Source: Periplaneta americana
Lineage: Eukaryota; Arthropoda; Insecta; Blattodea; Blattidae
Direction: 5' to 3'
NCBI RefSeq assembly: GCF_040183065.1
Contig: NC_091132.1
Span: 164,948,102 to 165,012,101, forward strand
Length of the DNA: 64,000 nucleotides
The translations under genes were made by a program, and so were the position numbers. The notes under the pieces are model-generated. The model did not search any database and was not told the DNA's origin. It worked only from the letters and a program-made list of their open reading frames with translations. Shown here one piece after another: positions 32,356-43,432 of this stretch (positions are counted from its first letter, which is position 1; the number at the start of each line of letters is the position of its first letter).

Positions 32356-35151
32356 TTGGCGGAGAATTTAAGCAAAAGAGAAAGAAGACAAGTCCACGAT
32401 CTACTGACAGAATTTCAAGACGTGTTCAGTCTGTCTGAAAACGACTACGGGAGAACGGAGAAAGTTCAGCACCGCATCGACACCGGAAATGCTCGCCCAA
32501 TCAGACAACCTCCTCGACGCGTCCCTCTAGCTAAACAGAGGGAGATTGACAACCAACTGGAGGGCATGAAAGCAAGAGGGATCATCGAGGAATCCGACAG
32601 CCCTTGGTCATCACCTGTAGTACTGGTAAAGAAGAAGAATGGGGACCTGCGTTTCTGCGTGGACTACAGAAGACTGAATGACGTCACTAAGAAGGACTGC
32701 TTTCCGCTTCCACGAATTGACGACACCTTGGACACCCTGGCCGGAGCAGAGTGGTTCTCGACGTTGGATCTCAAGTCAGGATACTGGCAGGTGGCGCTAC
32801 GTCCTGAGGACAAGGAGAAAACGGCATTCTCTACAGGCCAGGGACTATGGCAGTTCACCGTTATGCCGTTCGGCCTCTGCAACGCCCCGGCTACATTCCA
32901 GAGACTAATGGAGTCCGTAATGAGAGGCCTCTCATACGACACCTGTTTGCTGTACCTTGATGACGTCATCGTGGTGGGCAAGACTTTCGGCGAACAGCTG
33001 TTGAATCTGAGGAAAGTGTTCGAAAGACTGCTACAAGCCAGACTGAAGTTGAACCCGAAGAAATGTCATCTATTCCAGAAGAAGGTCAACTACATGGGAC
33101 ACGTAGTAGGGACCAACGGAGTGGCCACGGACCCGGAGAAGCTACAAGCCGTCAGTGGATGGCCGAGACCGAGGGACAAGCAGGAGCTGCGCCGCTTTCT
33201 CGGCCTCTGCACTTATTACAGAAGGTTCGTAGCTGGGTACGCCAACATCGCTAAGCCTCTAACCCAGCTGACCGAGGAGAAACGACAATTCCAGTGGACA
33301 GACGAGGCGGAGTCATCCTTCCAGTCGCTGAAAGAGGCGCTCTGCACTGCTCCTGTACTGGGATATCCCATCCCTGGAAGGAAGTTCACGCTCGACACTG
33401 ACGCTAGCAACGTAGGCATCGGCGGAGTACTCTCTCAGGAACAGGACGGACAAGAGAGGGTGATTGCCTACTTCAGCCGAACACTATCCAAGGCTGAGAG
33501 AAACTACTGTGTGACGCGTAGAGAACTTCTTGCCATTGTGGAAGCCCTGAAGCACCTCCACAAATATTTGTATGGCCAGGAATTCCATCTGAGGACAGAC
33601 CATTCTGCACTCACCTGGCTATTGGGCTTCAAGAATCTGGAGGGGCAGACCGCCCGTTGGGTTCAACGTCTGCAGGAGTACAACTTCACCTCTGAACACC
33701 GACAAGGGAAGAAACATTCCTACGCTGATGCCCTGTCACGACGTCCGTGCCCGGATGGCTGCAAACACTGCCTGAAAGTAGAAGAGCGGGATGGCGCCCA
33801 CGCAGTCCGAGCATTTGCCGCCCAGCCGAGCCCAGGATGGGATAACGCCGCCATAAGGAAGGAGCAGCTGGAGGACCCAAACATTGGACAGATACTACGT
33901 GATGTGGAGTCCGGCCAGAGACCAGTATGGGCCGATATCGCCAACCGTAGCACCAATTACAAGAGCTACTGGGCCCAGTGGGAATCCTTCACTGTCAAGG
34001 ACGGTATCCTGAAGAGGATTTGGGAGTCGGCCGATGGAAGGACCCACATAGAACAACTTGTCCTGCCCAGGAGCAAGGTGAAGGAAGTGCTGGAGGAGAC
34101 TCATGCTGGAGTGACTGGAGGCCACCTGGGAGCCAACAGGACGCTGGACAAGTTAAGGCAGAGGTTCTATTGGTTGCATCAGAGAACCGACACGGAACAA
34201 TGGTGCCGAAGATGCGACACCTGTGCAGCCAGTCGCGGACCAAGGACCCGCAGCAGGGGAGCCATGCAGCAGTACAACGTGGGAGCTCCTTTTGAGAGGA
34301 TCGCCATTGATGTTGCTGGACCGTTCCCGGTCACGGATCGCGGGAACCGCTACCTGCTAGTCGCCATGGATTACTTCACAAAATGGCCAGAGGTGTACGC
34401 GATTCCCAACCAAGAGGCTTCGACGGTGGCCGACGCGCTGCTTGACAACTTCATCTGCCGATTCGGGGTGCCCCGGGAATTGCATAGCGATCAGGGGCGC
34501 AACTTCGAATCCAACCTGATGGGAGAATTGTTCGAACGTCTGGGGGTGCATAAAACCAGGACCACTCCCCTCCACCCACAGTCCGACGGCATGGTGGAAC
34601 GATACATCAAAACCGTGGAGGAGCACCTGCGGAAGGTGGTGTCCAACCATCAGCGAGACTGGGATGCCAGAGTTTCACTGTTCCTCTTGGCCTACAGAGC
34701 TTCGGTCCACGATACAACAGGGATGACACCGGCAAACATGGTCTTCGGGAGAGAGCTGCGCCTGCCCTGTGATCTGCTGTTTGGCACGCCACCCAGCGCC
34801 GACCAGCCAGCGACTGACTATGTGGCAGAACTCACCGAGAAGTTGAATGGAGTTCACCAACTGGCCAGAGAGCACCTCAAGATGGCCAGCGACAGGATGA
34901 AGGTGCGCTACGACAGATTAGCCAACTCTGCAGGATTCCAGGAGGGCGACCTGGTGTGGCTGTATCGACCTACCAGGACCAAAGGGAAATCACCAAAGCT
35001 GCAGCGTGCCTGGGATGGACCATACCGCGTGGTGACCCGGATCAACGACGTGGTGTACCGCATCCAGCGACAACCTCGAGGGAAGATGATGGTGGTGCAT
35101 CTGGACCGATTAGCAGCCTACCAAGGTACTGCCCGGGACGTGCAGCCCTAA
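32356..35151 (+). CDS. pol of the Gypsy element (RT, RNase H, integrase)
   Basis: The open frame has 931 codons. Reverse transcriptase comes first, with catalytic YLDD around residue 202 and VMPFGLCNAPATFQ before it. RNase H follows (LDTDASNVGIGGVL, then ELLAIVEALKHL, and LRTDHSALTWLL). The integrase zinc domain (HAGVTGGHLGANRTLDKLRQ) precedes the DDE core (IDVAGPF, then LHSDQGRNFES, and HPQSDGMVERYIKTVEEHL). Domain order RT-RNase H-integrase is that of Ty3/Gypsy. It is in sense orientation to gene 2. Confidence 0.95.
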   Translation: MAENLSKRERRQVHDLLTEFQDVFSLSENDYGRTEKVQHRIDTGNARPIRQPPRRVPLAKQREIDNQLEGMKARGIIEESDSPWSSPVVLVKKKNGDLRFCVDYRRLNDVTKKDCFPLPRIDDTLDTLAGAEWFSTLDLKSGYWQVALRPEDKEKTAFSTGQGLWQFTVMPFGLCNAPATFQRLMESVMRGLSYDTCLLYLDDVIVVGKTFGEQLLNLRKVFERLLQARLKLNPKKCHLFQKKVNYMGHVVGTNGVATDPEKLQAVSGWPRPRDKQELRRFLGLCTYYRRFVAGYANIAKPLTQLTEEKRQFQWTDEAESSFQSLKEALCTAPVLGYPIPGRKFTLDTDASNVGIGGVLSQEQDGQERVIAYFSRTLSKAERNYCVTRRELLAIVEALKHLHKYLYGQEFHLRTDHSALTWLLGFKNLEGQTARWVQRLQEYNFTSEHRQGKKHSYADALSRRPCPDGCKHCLKVEERDGAHAVRAFAAQPSPGWDNAAIRKEQLEDPNIGQILRDVESGQRPVWADIANRSTNYKSYWAQWESFTVKDGILKRIWESADGRTHIEQLVLPRSKVKEVLEETHAGVTGGHLGANRTLDKLRQRFYWLHQRTDTEQWCRRCDTCAASRGPRTRSRGAMQQYNVGAPFERIAIDVAGPFPVTDRGNRYLLVAMDYFTKWPEVYAIPNQEASTVADALLDNFICRFGVPRELHSDQGRNFESNLMGELFERLGVHKTRTTPLHPQSDGMVERYIKTVEEHLRKVVSNHQRDWDARVSLFLLAYRASVHDTTGMTPANMVFGRELRLPCDLLFGTPPSADQPATDYVAELTEKLNGVHQLAREHLKMASDRMKVRYDRLANSAGFQEGDLVWLYRPTRTKGKSPKLQRAWDGPYRVVTRINDVVYRIQRQPRGKMMVVHLDRLAAYQGTARDVQP

Positions 35152-35162
35152 GGAGGGAGCAA

Positions 35163-35946
35163 TGTGACAGCGACGTGAGATTCGAACTCACGACCAGCGT
35201 CCCGCGAGAGAGAGCATATCGCGCGGGCTTCATGAAGCATGAGGGACGGCGCGACGAGGGGAAAGGGAAAGGCCCACGCGACGAGGGGAGAGTGCACGCG
35301 CAACTGCTGCATGCGGAGTAAGGGGGAATGGACCTTCCCGACCCTTCCAGAAATGCGTCGAAGTGGAGATATCCAGATAATTCTCTACACACCTGTAGAA
35401 GGTTCTCGCAACTATGATTTTGCTATAAAAGAAGAAGCGCCAGCGAACTCGAGCAGAGTTTTTCAGTTATTCAGTCAGTGAGTAAGCCAGAGCAAGCAAG
35501 CCAGCCGGAGTTCGACTCGAGTGTGCGTCCGCATCTGCGTCAGCATCCGAAGGCCTGAGTTCGAGTGCAGTGGACCGCAGTTGGAGGGACCTGAGTTCGA
35601 GTGCAGTGGCCGCAGTTGGAGGGACCCGAGTTCGAGTACAGTGAACTGTCTCTGAAGGTCTGTGGTTCGAGATACTGTGAACTCGAGTGACTGCGATAGA
35701 AGAACTGTGAACTGAGAACTGATAGTTCTGATTTGTAAATAGTGCTTTGTAAATATTAGTTAAGATTAACAGTTCATTGTTGTTCGTACTAGTCCAAGTA
35801 AATTGTCATTGTCGTCGGTGGAGTGCTATAACAAATACTGTGTTGAGTGAAAATCCAATTGTTGACGAGAGCGTTTAAGGCGAATTGTAGAAAGGAATTA
35901 TTGTTGTGACGAATAAATTACATTGTTGTTACTAATAAAATTCACA
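35163..35946 (+). repeat. 3' LTR of the Gypsy element
   Basis: This has the same length as the 5' LTR and only four differing bases by eye. It could terminate transcripts of gene 2 or start new ones downstream, because AATAAA signals and the TATAAAA box are in the sense direction. Confidence 0.95.
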
Positions 35947-35950
35947 ATAT

Positions 35951-37784
35951 GTTGGCTAGATTGGAGAATGGGGTGTTGTCATGTAGTCTACGTATGTGAG
36001 AAGGTTAGTGGGGTAGTTGAGGTGATATCTCAGTGACATGAAGTCAACTTACGTGAGATGGTTAGTAAGTTAGTTGAGGTGATATCTCACAAGGAGAGGA
36101 CACGCTCTGTATATCACCGAATTAAATGAGATTATGTGAGATGAAAGTACAAGACGTACTGTTTAAAGTCATACCTGGTATGGGTGGCCAGTGACCCCTC
36201 GTTTTGGAAATATTGGCAGAATATTCACTTCGGAACACTGTAATGAAGTAATGCGCTCTAGCGGTAAATTACAATACAATTTGATGATTCATTCGGTAAT
36301 GCGGACAAGTGAGCGATACTATAATAAAAGTCCGAATGCAGCGACCAAATTATTTCCTGTAAGTGACCGCCTATCTTTATTGTCTGCTTCCCGTTAATTA
36401 CACATTGAATTTTTCTTACCTATGATACAAATGCTACAAGTAATAACCAGGTATTGGCAATATGGAAGCAGAGTGCAACCAGTGAAAATTGAAATCCTAT
36501 TCATAACTGCAAATAGGTATAAATACACATATTGTTATGTGTTTGCGACTTCCAGGAAGTTAATTTATTTGAACTACTCTTGAATGAGGTAATGATAGAA
36601 TGCATTTTTATTTTTCTTTTCTAATGATGCAATGCTCTCTATGATTTCCCTCTATAAATAAGGATTTGTTTTTGTGTTGGAACTTCATTCCAGATTCTTC
36701 TCCTGTCTACTGATAGTAGTATGTATGATACACGTGGCCATAGGAATAAAACTAAGTTCCATTGGAAGATAAAATCGATCTGGGTTCATTTCCCCCACTA
36801 TTAACGTTTCCTGACAACCAATTATATAAGAGAAGTGTAATATGTGAGGAATTAACAAATGCGAAACTGTTAATGTACATTCATGGAAAAAATATGCCCA
36901 GCTTAGCAATGCAGTACAGTGTATACCAAAATTTTGCATTATAACATTTTTATGATTCTGGATACTGATTTCTCTCTCACACGTCTAAATGCAACATAAC
37001 CCTGTTGTGCCGTAGTCTGTTTCTAATTTAGATAGTGGTAAAATTCACGAATTTGGCAGTGAATAATTTCCATGTCCCACAATGTTCCCCACTCATACTT
37101 GTCCAAAGGACATTGCCAAAAACTTCTTGTCGAATTGTGTGGTAGCTCAATGGTATAATGTTTTGAGTACTTGTCGGTACGAAGCAAAATACCTCTAGTG
37201 TAACAACTCCGAGTAAGTGAAACATAGGAAAGGAGGGTAGAGGTGATAGAATCAGGGAGGTAGGGATATTTGAGAATTTTTCCTTTTCTGCAGCACTTCA
37301 ATGGAACAAAAGTGGGCAGTGGTGGTTTTTCAACAGTTTCCCTTCTTACACAAGGAATTTATAGCCATCGTGTACTGTCGTCCAAAAAATATTATGTGCT
37401 GGCAACAGAGCAATCCAGTATTTGTATGGTTTTTACAAAACTATGGAAATATTGTTGTAAATCTAACACAGTGTTGAAGATATGGTACAATATAATGCAC
37501 AGTAGTATATTATGTGGGATAATGGCCTAAATATTAAAAAACTGTGAACAGTTAGCTTTGCGTATTCATCATCACAGACGTTAATAGCATGTATAATAAA
37601 TGTTTTTAATGAAAATATGCATTTGCGTATGAATCCTGGCCTTACTCATCATAATGTAAACCACTTGCTGTGGGTTGTGATCAGGCTGTGACATGCGGTC
37701 ACATAGAGAACAACTTGTAAAGTTAGAAGTCGTCTTCTAACACTGTAATAAATTGCTCATTTTAGTCGTCTCTTTGTGTTGCAG
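35951..37784 (+). other. Intron of gene 2 between Gypsy element and second cassette exon
   Basis: There is no gene. A local direct repeat of about 30 bp (TTAGTTGAGGTGATATCTCA type) occurs at about 36005 and 36060. Bases 37210-37784 belong to the block also present at 27440-28023 and 58370-58869. The ORFs in between match nothing I know. Confidence 0.55.
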
Positions 37785-37922
37785 GAACGAAATTTTTTGG
37801 ATCATAATGTGGCTGGTATAAAGGAGGAATATGAGGACCACAGCCACGATCTCACAACTGAGATAAAATTTGAGGAAGATCCGGTGCCAATTTCGTTTCC
37901 TGTGGTGAAACGTGAACCTGAG
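37785..37922 (+). CDS. N-terminal cassette exon of zinc-finger gene 2, second copy
   Basis: This 138-bp exon, phase 0/0, has acceptor TGTTGCAG and donor GTGAGT. It encodes ERNFLDHNVAGIKEEYEDHS at the start and DPVPISFPVVKREPE at the end. All three PsiKxE motifs are kept (IKEE, IKFE, VKRE). It is more like 58870-59007 than 28024-28161. It may be a tandemly duplicated alternative exon of gene 2 or the N-terminus of a former separate gene whose finger exon is gone. Joined to 40040-40122 and 48380-49772 it gives an open reading frame. Confidence 0.8.
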
Positions 37923-38042
37923 GTGAGTGCAGAACAAAGAATGCATGTTCTTATTCATCAGGATAGATAGAGCTTACATCGAAGTATTGTATAGTTCACG
38001 TCCTTTTTTCTGTCAGTGAAGTTCATTCAGTTTTAATATAGG

Positions 38043-38710
38043 AGGAAATGAAGAATGGGAAAGCAACAGGTGTTGATGGAGTCCCCACAGAATTACTGAA
38101 ATCCTCGGGTGAACATAAGAAGCAAATTCTGACATTATGCAACGAAATATATAAGAAAGGCGAGGGGCTTGAAGATTTTACGGAGACAGTGTTGATTCCA
38201 GTACCGAAGAAAATAATGCTAGCAAATGTAAGGGGTTCAAGGCTATAAGTCTAATATCGCACTCTGCGAAATTTCTCTTGTAAATACTTAGTAGACGTTT
38301 ATATTACATTCTACCAAGGCAGAATAGTTGGAAGGAGAGCAGTTTGGCTTTGGGAAAGGAAAAGTTCCGAGAGATGCAATTGCACTGCTAAGAACAATCG
38401 GTCAATGATACCTGGAGAAGAATATAGAAGTGTTCATACTATTTGTAGACCTAGAAAATCCTCTTAACAGAATCAACTGATGGGGATCCTTAAGAAAATT
38501 GGCATGGATTAGAAAGAGAGATCTAAGATGTTGGTAAAGCGTCGTAAAATAACCTACTAAAAAGAAAGAGAGTTAAGACTGTTCAGTAATGTTTATATGA
38601 AGCGATTGATAGGAGAAGAAATGTCAGAAGGAAGTCAAATAGGGAGTGGAGTACGTTAAGGATGTCCTTACCACCTAACCTGTTCAGCATCTACTTAGCT
38701 CTACGTGATA
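38043..38710 (+). mobile_element. LINE reverse-transcriptase relic
   Basis: The plus strand reads EEMKNGKATGVDGVPTELLK at 38046, then pieces such as EQFGFGKGKVPRDAIALLR and a QGCP-like motif near 38660. These are the fingers and palm of an RTE-like reverse transcriptase, from the part 5' to that preserved at 2790-3834, possibly from the same family. Several stops and shifts break it. It enters after TTTTAATATAG, where the paralogous introns at about 28590 and 60500 continue uninterrupted. A 42-bp SINE fragment is inserted in it. Confidence 0.7.
38521..38562 (+). mobile_element. 5'-truncated SINE A tail
   Basis: Only the 3' tail of SINE A is present (TTGGTAAAGCGTCGTAAAAT and on), yet it is flanked by AGAAAGAGAG on both sides (38511-38520 and 38563-38572). 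It is therefore a genuine, extremely truncated retroposition event rather than a decayed copy. Confidence 0.8.
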
Positions 38711-39255
38711 TCGTGTGTCTTCTGTTTACAAGCAGTTCTACAGAGTCCACTTTCACATCTTTTGTGATTCAGTCATTGAGCAGTACACGATGAGACAGAC
38801 GATATCAGAGGACTGCAGATGTCGTCCTCAGCCCAGTTTGTTTGTGTACCGTGAAGAGGTAGATTTTAAATCGAATCGATCTTCAAACTTATTTTGCATC
38901 TAAACGATACATTTCTGGACATGGGTTCCCAATCAAAACTTTATCTACATAGCCCCTCTACAATCCCTAGAAGGTTGTAATAGGAATTCTGAAATACTCT
39001 TTATTGATGATCTGTGACAGTTTTGGAAATTAACCATTTGTTGTGAGCAAAGATGTAATATTTTAGTCTATTCTGGTAATTAATGTAGCCAATGTTCAAA
39101 ATATTGAGCAACAACACATATTCAACGGTTTTTATATTTTTTTTCACGGGAAATAGATGTCGCATAGGATTGAAATTTACTGGAAATCTTAGACTTATTC
39201 TATTTAACCACGTATATTTATTACGGGTTCAAAGTATGAAGTAATAGTAGCTGTG
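38711..39255 (+). other. Intron of gene 2, unassigned
   Basis: I see no gene or known repeat here. The open frame 38715-38903 is not recognisable. The stretch separates the LINE relic from the short SINE at 39256. Confidence 0.5.
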
Positions 39256-39394
39256 GGTGTGTGCCAGCTAATCTATGGAGAATCCTCGGCCTCATCTCGC
39301 CAAATACCATCTTGCTATCATCCGTCTCAACGACGCTAAATAACCTCGTAGTTGATATAGCGTCGTTAAATAACCAACTAAAATAAAAAAAAAA
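39256..39394 (+). mobile_element. SINE of a second type sharing the SINE A tail
   Basis: The body GCCAGCTAATCTATGGAG and CTCGGCCTCATCTCGCCAAA differs from SINE A, but the 3' end (GACGCTAAATAACCTCG, then GCGTCGTTAAATAACC and poly A) is the same. AATAGTAGCTGTG flanks it on both sides (39243-39255 and 39395-39407). It lacks a visible tRNA head, so it is 5' truncated or of another SINE type. Confidence 0.75.
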
Positions 39395-39407
39395 AATAGT
39401 AGCTGTG

Positions 39408-40039
39408 TTGTTCCTGAAAGTTTACTTTCATGGACGTGTTGGGATTCTCAATATTCCCATTACGTTACACACTTACATTTAATTGTAATTATTTTGTATC
39501 AATAAATTTTACATTTCTATCATAAACCTCAATACAGATACAAAAATTCTGTTACTTCAACTAGTGAATAATATGTAATTTGTTTCTCTCCTCAATCTTC
39601 TTGCAACATGCGCCATTTCACCATTCATCAAGTTATCTTTCCCCCATTTGTTGACCAAATATAATGCACTTAAATTTTTTAATATTTTACTTTATATATT
39701 AATGCATATACATTAATTTCATTTTATTTGTATATTATAGTACTAGTTCCCTCCTAAAATATCCCGTGCTCTTTGGGAACTACACCTTTCGGTTATACGA
39801 TTGTGTCGTTGTAGTTTAGATTACACTTTTATTTTGCCACATGTTGAAAAAAGCTTCAATAACGCTGTTATATAAGGAAAATAATTACCCCATGAAATAT
39901 CTGCCCCAAGAATAGTTATCTGTTAACTAAACTTCTACTGGCCTAATTTGACTTACATGCACTTTTGTGGCATATAGATTGTTCGTACTTTTGCAAATGT
40001 AAATTGTGCTACCTTTCTGTTTTATTGGTTCTATATTAG
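39408..40039 (+). other. Intron of gene 2 before the acidic exon
   Basis: There is no gene. It is paralogous to 15490-16013 and 61000-61500 and ends in the acceptor TCTATATTAG. Confidence 0.65.
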
Positions 40040-40122
40040 GAAGAGCAGAGTGATTTGGACGCAGTGAATGAGGAGCCAAGGGCAGAAGGAACAGCAGAGG
40101 ACAACGAGATTTTCACGGAACG
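40040..40122 (+). CDS. Acidic 83-bp exon of zinc-finger gene 2
   Basis: It is bounded by CTATATTAG and GTGAGT, phase 0 in and phase 2 out, and encodes EEQSDLDAVNEEPRAEG, then TAEDNEIFTE and CG of an Arg codon completed by G at 48380. It is the paralogue of 16014-16096 and 61501-61583. It is Glu/Asp-rich with no domain, and serves as linker between cassette exons and fingers. Confidence 0.85.
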
Positions 40123-41029
40123 GTGAGTGTGGTGTGCGAGTTTATGTAGATTGTTTATTGCGTTTGAAACTTATTTTTCGGTAACTGGCTAGAAGCACCT
40201 TCAGAAGGGCTGTATCTCTGAACTAGCACCAACACATAGCATGCGTGTACGTGCATCGATGCGCTTGGCGTGTGCATTTGTTTTCCAGTGTATAAACATT
40301 GAGGATTTACGTATTGTATTGGTATTTTAAATGCTCTTAAAATAGCTTTATGTGCCAAATTTTTCTTGTATTCGACTATGTAATAACTGGGGAAAGCTTT
40401 ATGACTTTAATCAGTGTCCGAAAGATGCTTACAGCTAGCTCAAGCCTGGTGAGGTGTCAGTATTGTTGTGTAGTGCGATGTCTCTAGATGTCGCTATCGA
40501 ACAGATGTTATCGACGGACCTTGGTGTAGTGCTTTGACAAAGTTATTGGTATTAGTAATAGAACCTTGCTGTCACATGTTCTTTTGTTCATTCTTCTCCA
40601 CTACATTAAAAAATTAATCAAAATATTTAAACCATATTAATTAGAGCAATATGGAAATGTATCAATGAAACGTGTATAGGTATTCGAATTACATTATGCT
40701 CGTCTGGACTAAAAACTGCCGACGTTCCAGACTTCCAATCCATTGGTAGCAGTCAGTAATTTAATTCTTAAGTAATGGTGAATTTCTTTGTGCAATGTAA
40801 CGATGTACATTCACAGTTCATGCGTGTTGTATAGTTTTGATATTACACAGTTTTTATTTGCTTCGCAGCATAGTTGTGTAGCAGGTTTCGTTGGTATCAG
40901 TGAATTATATTATCTCTGTTTGGGGACGTTTTATTATATACAAAGAGTGCAAAAGGACCATTAATTGGGGCCAGGAAACAGCGAGTTGAAAGAAAAACAA
41001 GAGAAATTTGCGAAAGTACCATAATTAGC
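40123..41029 (+). other. Intron of gene 2
   Basis: There is no gene. The first 110 bases match the same intron start in genes 1 and 3. Beyond about 40240 nothing is recognised. Confidence 0.5.
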
Positions 41030-41910
41030 ACATATTTTCATTCTGGCTCTCAAAACTAGCAACATACTTTGAAGAACTGACGTCCACATCATCCGAAACT
41101 ATCCGAAACTATCCGAAACTATCCGAAACTAATGTGTCGCCAGTGCAATCTAGTAAAAGAATTATCGAAGAGCAGGATAATATAAAACCGAAATGTCAAA
41201 ACGAAGGGACAACGATATAAAAAGGCACATTCACAGATGATGAGTTCCGCGAGAATGGCTAGTGTATTCCGAAAGCAGCGCCTTGTAGGCTAGTCGGTGA
41301 AAACAATCCTCAGTTTTCAAATTCCGGGTTGTTTGAATGGAAGACTGCAAATGTGCGTGTTAATCAGCACGAAAACTCATCTCAACATAGAACTGCCCTA
41401 ATTCCACTTATATCTAGAACGAATCCACACCTGTGGAGTAATGGTTAGCCCGTGTGGACCCGAAACCAGGTGGCCCGGGTTCGATTCCCGGTCGGAAGAA
41501 GTTACCTGGTTGAGTTTTTTTGAGATATCCCTTAACTCAATATGAGCAAATGATGGACAACTTTCGGTGCTGGACCTCGGATTCATTTCACCAGCATTAT
41601 GACTTTTTACCTCATTCAGACCCTAAATAACCTAAGATGTTAATAAAGCGTCGTAAAATAACTTTCAAACAAAAAAAAATCTAGAGTGGAAACTGTAGAA
41701 ACGGTGGAGAGCAAACTGCTTAAATATTTTCAGTCACGTAAAAATATTGGCGGTATATTCTTCAAAGAATTGTCGCCATAGTGCAATGTCGCGTAGTTCA
41801 AATAACTTTCACTGTGTGCGTCTGATGAAAAATTTCATTCAACAAATATTGGTAATGTCATACATTCTTTGGAAATAATTGCGGAGTTTGATGGTTTTTA
41901 GCTACACGTA
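41030..41910 (+). mobile_element. hAT transposase relic, split by a SINE
   Basis: Plus-strand fragments resemble hAT proteins with a TTF-type zinc finger: FSNSGLFEWKTANVRVNQHE at about 41318-41380, and SDEKFHSTNIGNVIHSLEII at about 41821-41880, followed by AEFDGF. Upstream, ATCCGAAACT is repeated four times in tandem (about 41096-41131). A SINE A copy lies between the two parts. Stops and shifts make it a relic; ends and target duplication were not found. Confidence 0.6.
41419..41679 (+). mobile_element. SINE A, full length, inside the hAT relic
   Basis: The SINE runs from the CCACACCTGTGGAGTAATGG head (41424) through B box GGTTCGATTCCCGGTC to the tail GCGTCGTAAAATAACTTTC with poly A. It is flanked by ATCTAGA (41412-41418 and 41680-41686). 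Confidence 0.9.
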
Positions 41911-42261
41911 TTTTACTGCATGGCAACAATAGAAAAATTAACCTAATTTGAAAGTGAGAAAATAAACTAAATATTAACGTTTTATATAGAATAAGAATAA
42001 CCGCAACAGAAGTTATACACCATTGAAATCCGAATTGGGAAGCAATTGCACAAACTAGCACATTCATGTCCGAAAACAATAAAGCACAGGTAAATGATTT
42101 TTCTTTGTAGGATACTATTCGATTAATGGCAATACTCATAACATACATACATACGTTTCAATTGAGAATGTAAGTGTAACATGAAACATAATTTCACTTG
42201 CTTTTAATGACATGGAAACATTTATTTCTTACGTTTAATTATATGTAGAGTAATATAGTGT
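41911..42261 (+). other. Unassigned intron stretch before a LINE
   Basis: I see no gene or repeat, apart from the (ATAC)n trace near 42140 and the left copy of the LINE target duplication (42249-42261). Confidence 0.5.
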
Positions 42262-43125
42262 AACACAGAGGGTTTGGAATTGAACGGGTTACATCAGCTT
42301 CTTGTCTATGCGGATGACGTGAATATGTTAGGAGAAAATACACAAACGATTAGGGAAAACACGGAAATTTTACATGAAGCAAGTAGAGCGATCGGTTTGG
42401 AAGTAAATCCCGAAAAGACAAAGTATATGATTATGTCTCGTGACCAGAATTTTGTACAAAATGGAAATATAAAAATTGGAGATTTTTCCTTCGAAGAGGT
42501 GGAAAAATTCAAATATCTTGGAGCAACAGTAACAAATATAAATGACAGTCGGGAGGAAATTAAACGCAGAATACATATGGGAAATGCGTGTTATTATTCG
42601 GTTGAGAAGCTCTTATCATCCAGTCTGCTGTCCAAAAATCTGAAAGTTAGAATTTATAAAACAGTTATATTACCGGTTCTTCTGTATGGTTGTGAAACTT
42701 GGACTCTCACTCTGAGAGAGGAACATAGGTTAAGGGTGTTTGAGAATAAGGTTCTTAGGAAAATATTTGGGGCTAAGCAGGATGAAGTTACAGGAGAATG
42801 GAGAAAGTTACACAACGCAGAACTGCACGCATTGTATTCTTCACCTGACATAATTAGGAACATTAAATCCAGACGTTTGAGTTGGGCAGGGCATGTAGCA
42901 CGTATGGGCGAATCCAGAAATGCATATAGAGTGTTAGTTGGGAGACCGGAGGGAAAAAGACCTTTAGGGAGGCCGAGACGTAGATGGGAGGATAATATTA
43001 AAATGGATTTGAGGGAGGTGGGGTATGATGATAGAGACTGGATTAATCTTGCACAGGATAGGGACCGATGGCGGGCTTATGTGAGGGCGGCAATGAACCT
43101 TCGGGTTCCTTAAAAGCCATTTGTA
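42262..43125 (+). mobile_element. LRVP-type LINE, 5'-truncated, with open C-terminal frame
   Basis: The insertion is flanked by AGTAATATAGTGT (42249-42261 and 43126-43138). The frame 42274-43113 is open for 279 codons and carries the RT catalytic YADD ([15 protein letters not shown]), the thumb ([20 protein letters not shown]) and the C-terminal module ([16 protein letters not shown], then [35 protein letters not shown]). The upstream endonuclease and RT core are missing. This is the best preserved of three copies in the window and shows what the others (4545-5162, 13885-14748) derive from. The tail is short (GTAA). The clade is not resolved. Confidence 0.9.
42274..43113 (+). CDS. LINE reverse-transcriptase C-terminal frame
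   Basis: The 279-codon open frame starts with [15 protein letters not shown]. The ATG at the 5' truncation point is fortuitous, because in an intact element this is the middle of ORF2. It encodes the end of the RT palm (YADD), the thumb and a conserved C-terminal domain. An open frame of this length without a break points to a recent insertion. It has no complete RT, so it is unlikely to be functional. Confidence 0.8.
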   Translation: MELNGLHQLLVYADDVNMLGENTQTIRENTEILHEASRAIGLEVNPEKTKYMIMSRDQNFVQNGNIKIGDFSFEEVEKFKYLGATVTNINDSREEIKRRIHMGNACYYSVEKLLSSSLLSKNLKVRIYKTVILPVLLYGCETWTLTLREEHRLRVFENKVLRKIFGAKQDEVTGEWRKLHNAELHALYSSPDIIRNIKSRRLSWAGHVARMGESRNAYRVLVGRPEGKRPLGRPRRRWEDNIKMDLREVGYDDRDWINLAQDRDRWRAYVRAAMNLRVP

Positions 43126-43432
43126 AGTAATATAGTGTTTTAAAACAATAATTGAGGCACTCAGAAGCAAAGTGATAAAAGTGAAATTTTTATTAAAAGT
43201 GAGATAAGTGTATATTCTAAATCTTTAACGTCACTTCTGTTCAGAGAAAAAGTAATATAAGTGCAGCTCCAGTTAGTGCTGCTCCATGTTGGCCTTACTC
43301 TTGTATTACATTGCATACGGACTTTTGACTGAGAGGCAAACTAATACAAGTGCGTTGTTTACATAGTGTTGTTGCGTTTCTTCTGTTTATGGCTAATTCA
43401 TTTGCCATAATGGCGAGAGGTAATATATTACA

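Larger units (their letters stand above)
29462..35946 (+). mobile_element. Ty3/Gypsy LTR retrotransposon, nearly whole and young
   Basis: Two 784-bp LTRs (29462-30245, 35163-35946) flank a gag-pol interior, with ATAT as target duplication (29458-29461, 35947-35950). A primer-site-like TGGTGTCAGAATCGGGAC follows the 5' LTR and a purine tract (AAGGAGGGAGCA) precedes the 3' LTR. gag is open, and pol carries reverse transcriptase, RNase H and integrase. No env is seen. The LTRs differ at four of 784 sites, about 0.5 percent, so the insertion is recent, probably less than about a million years at usual insect rates (inference). It looks almost whole, with perhaps one or two breaks. It sits in sense orientation in an intron of gene 2. 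Confidence 0.95.
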
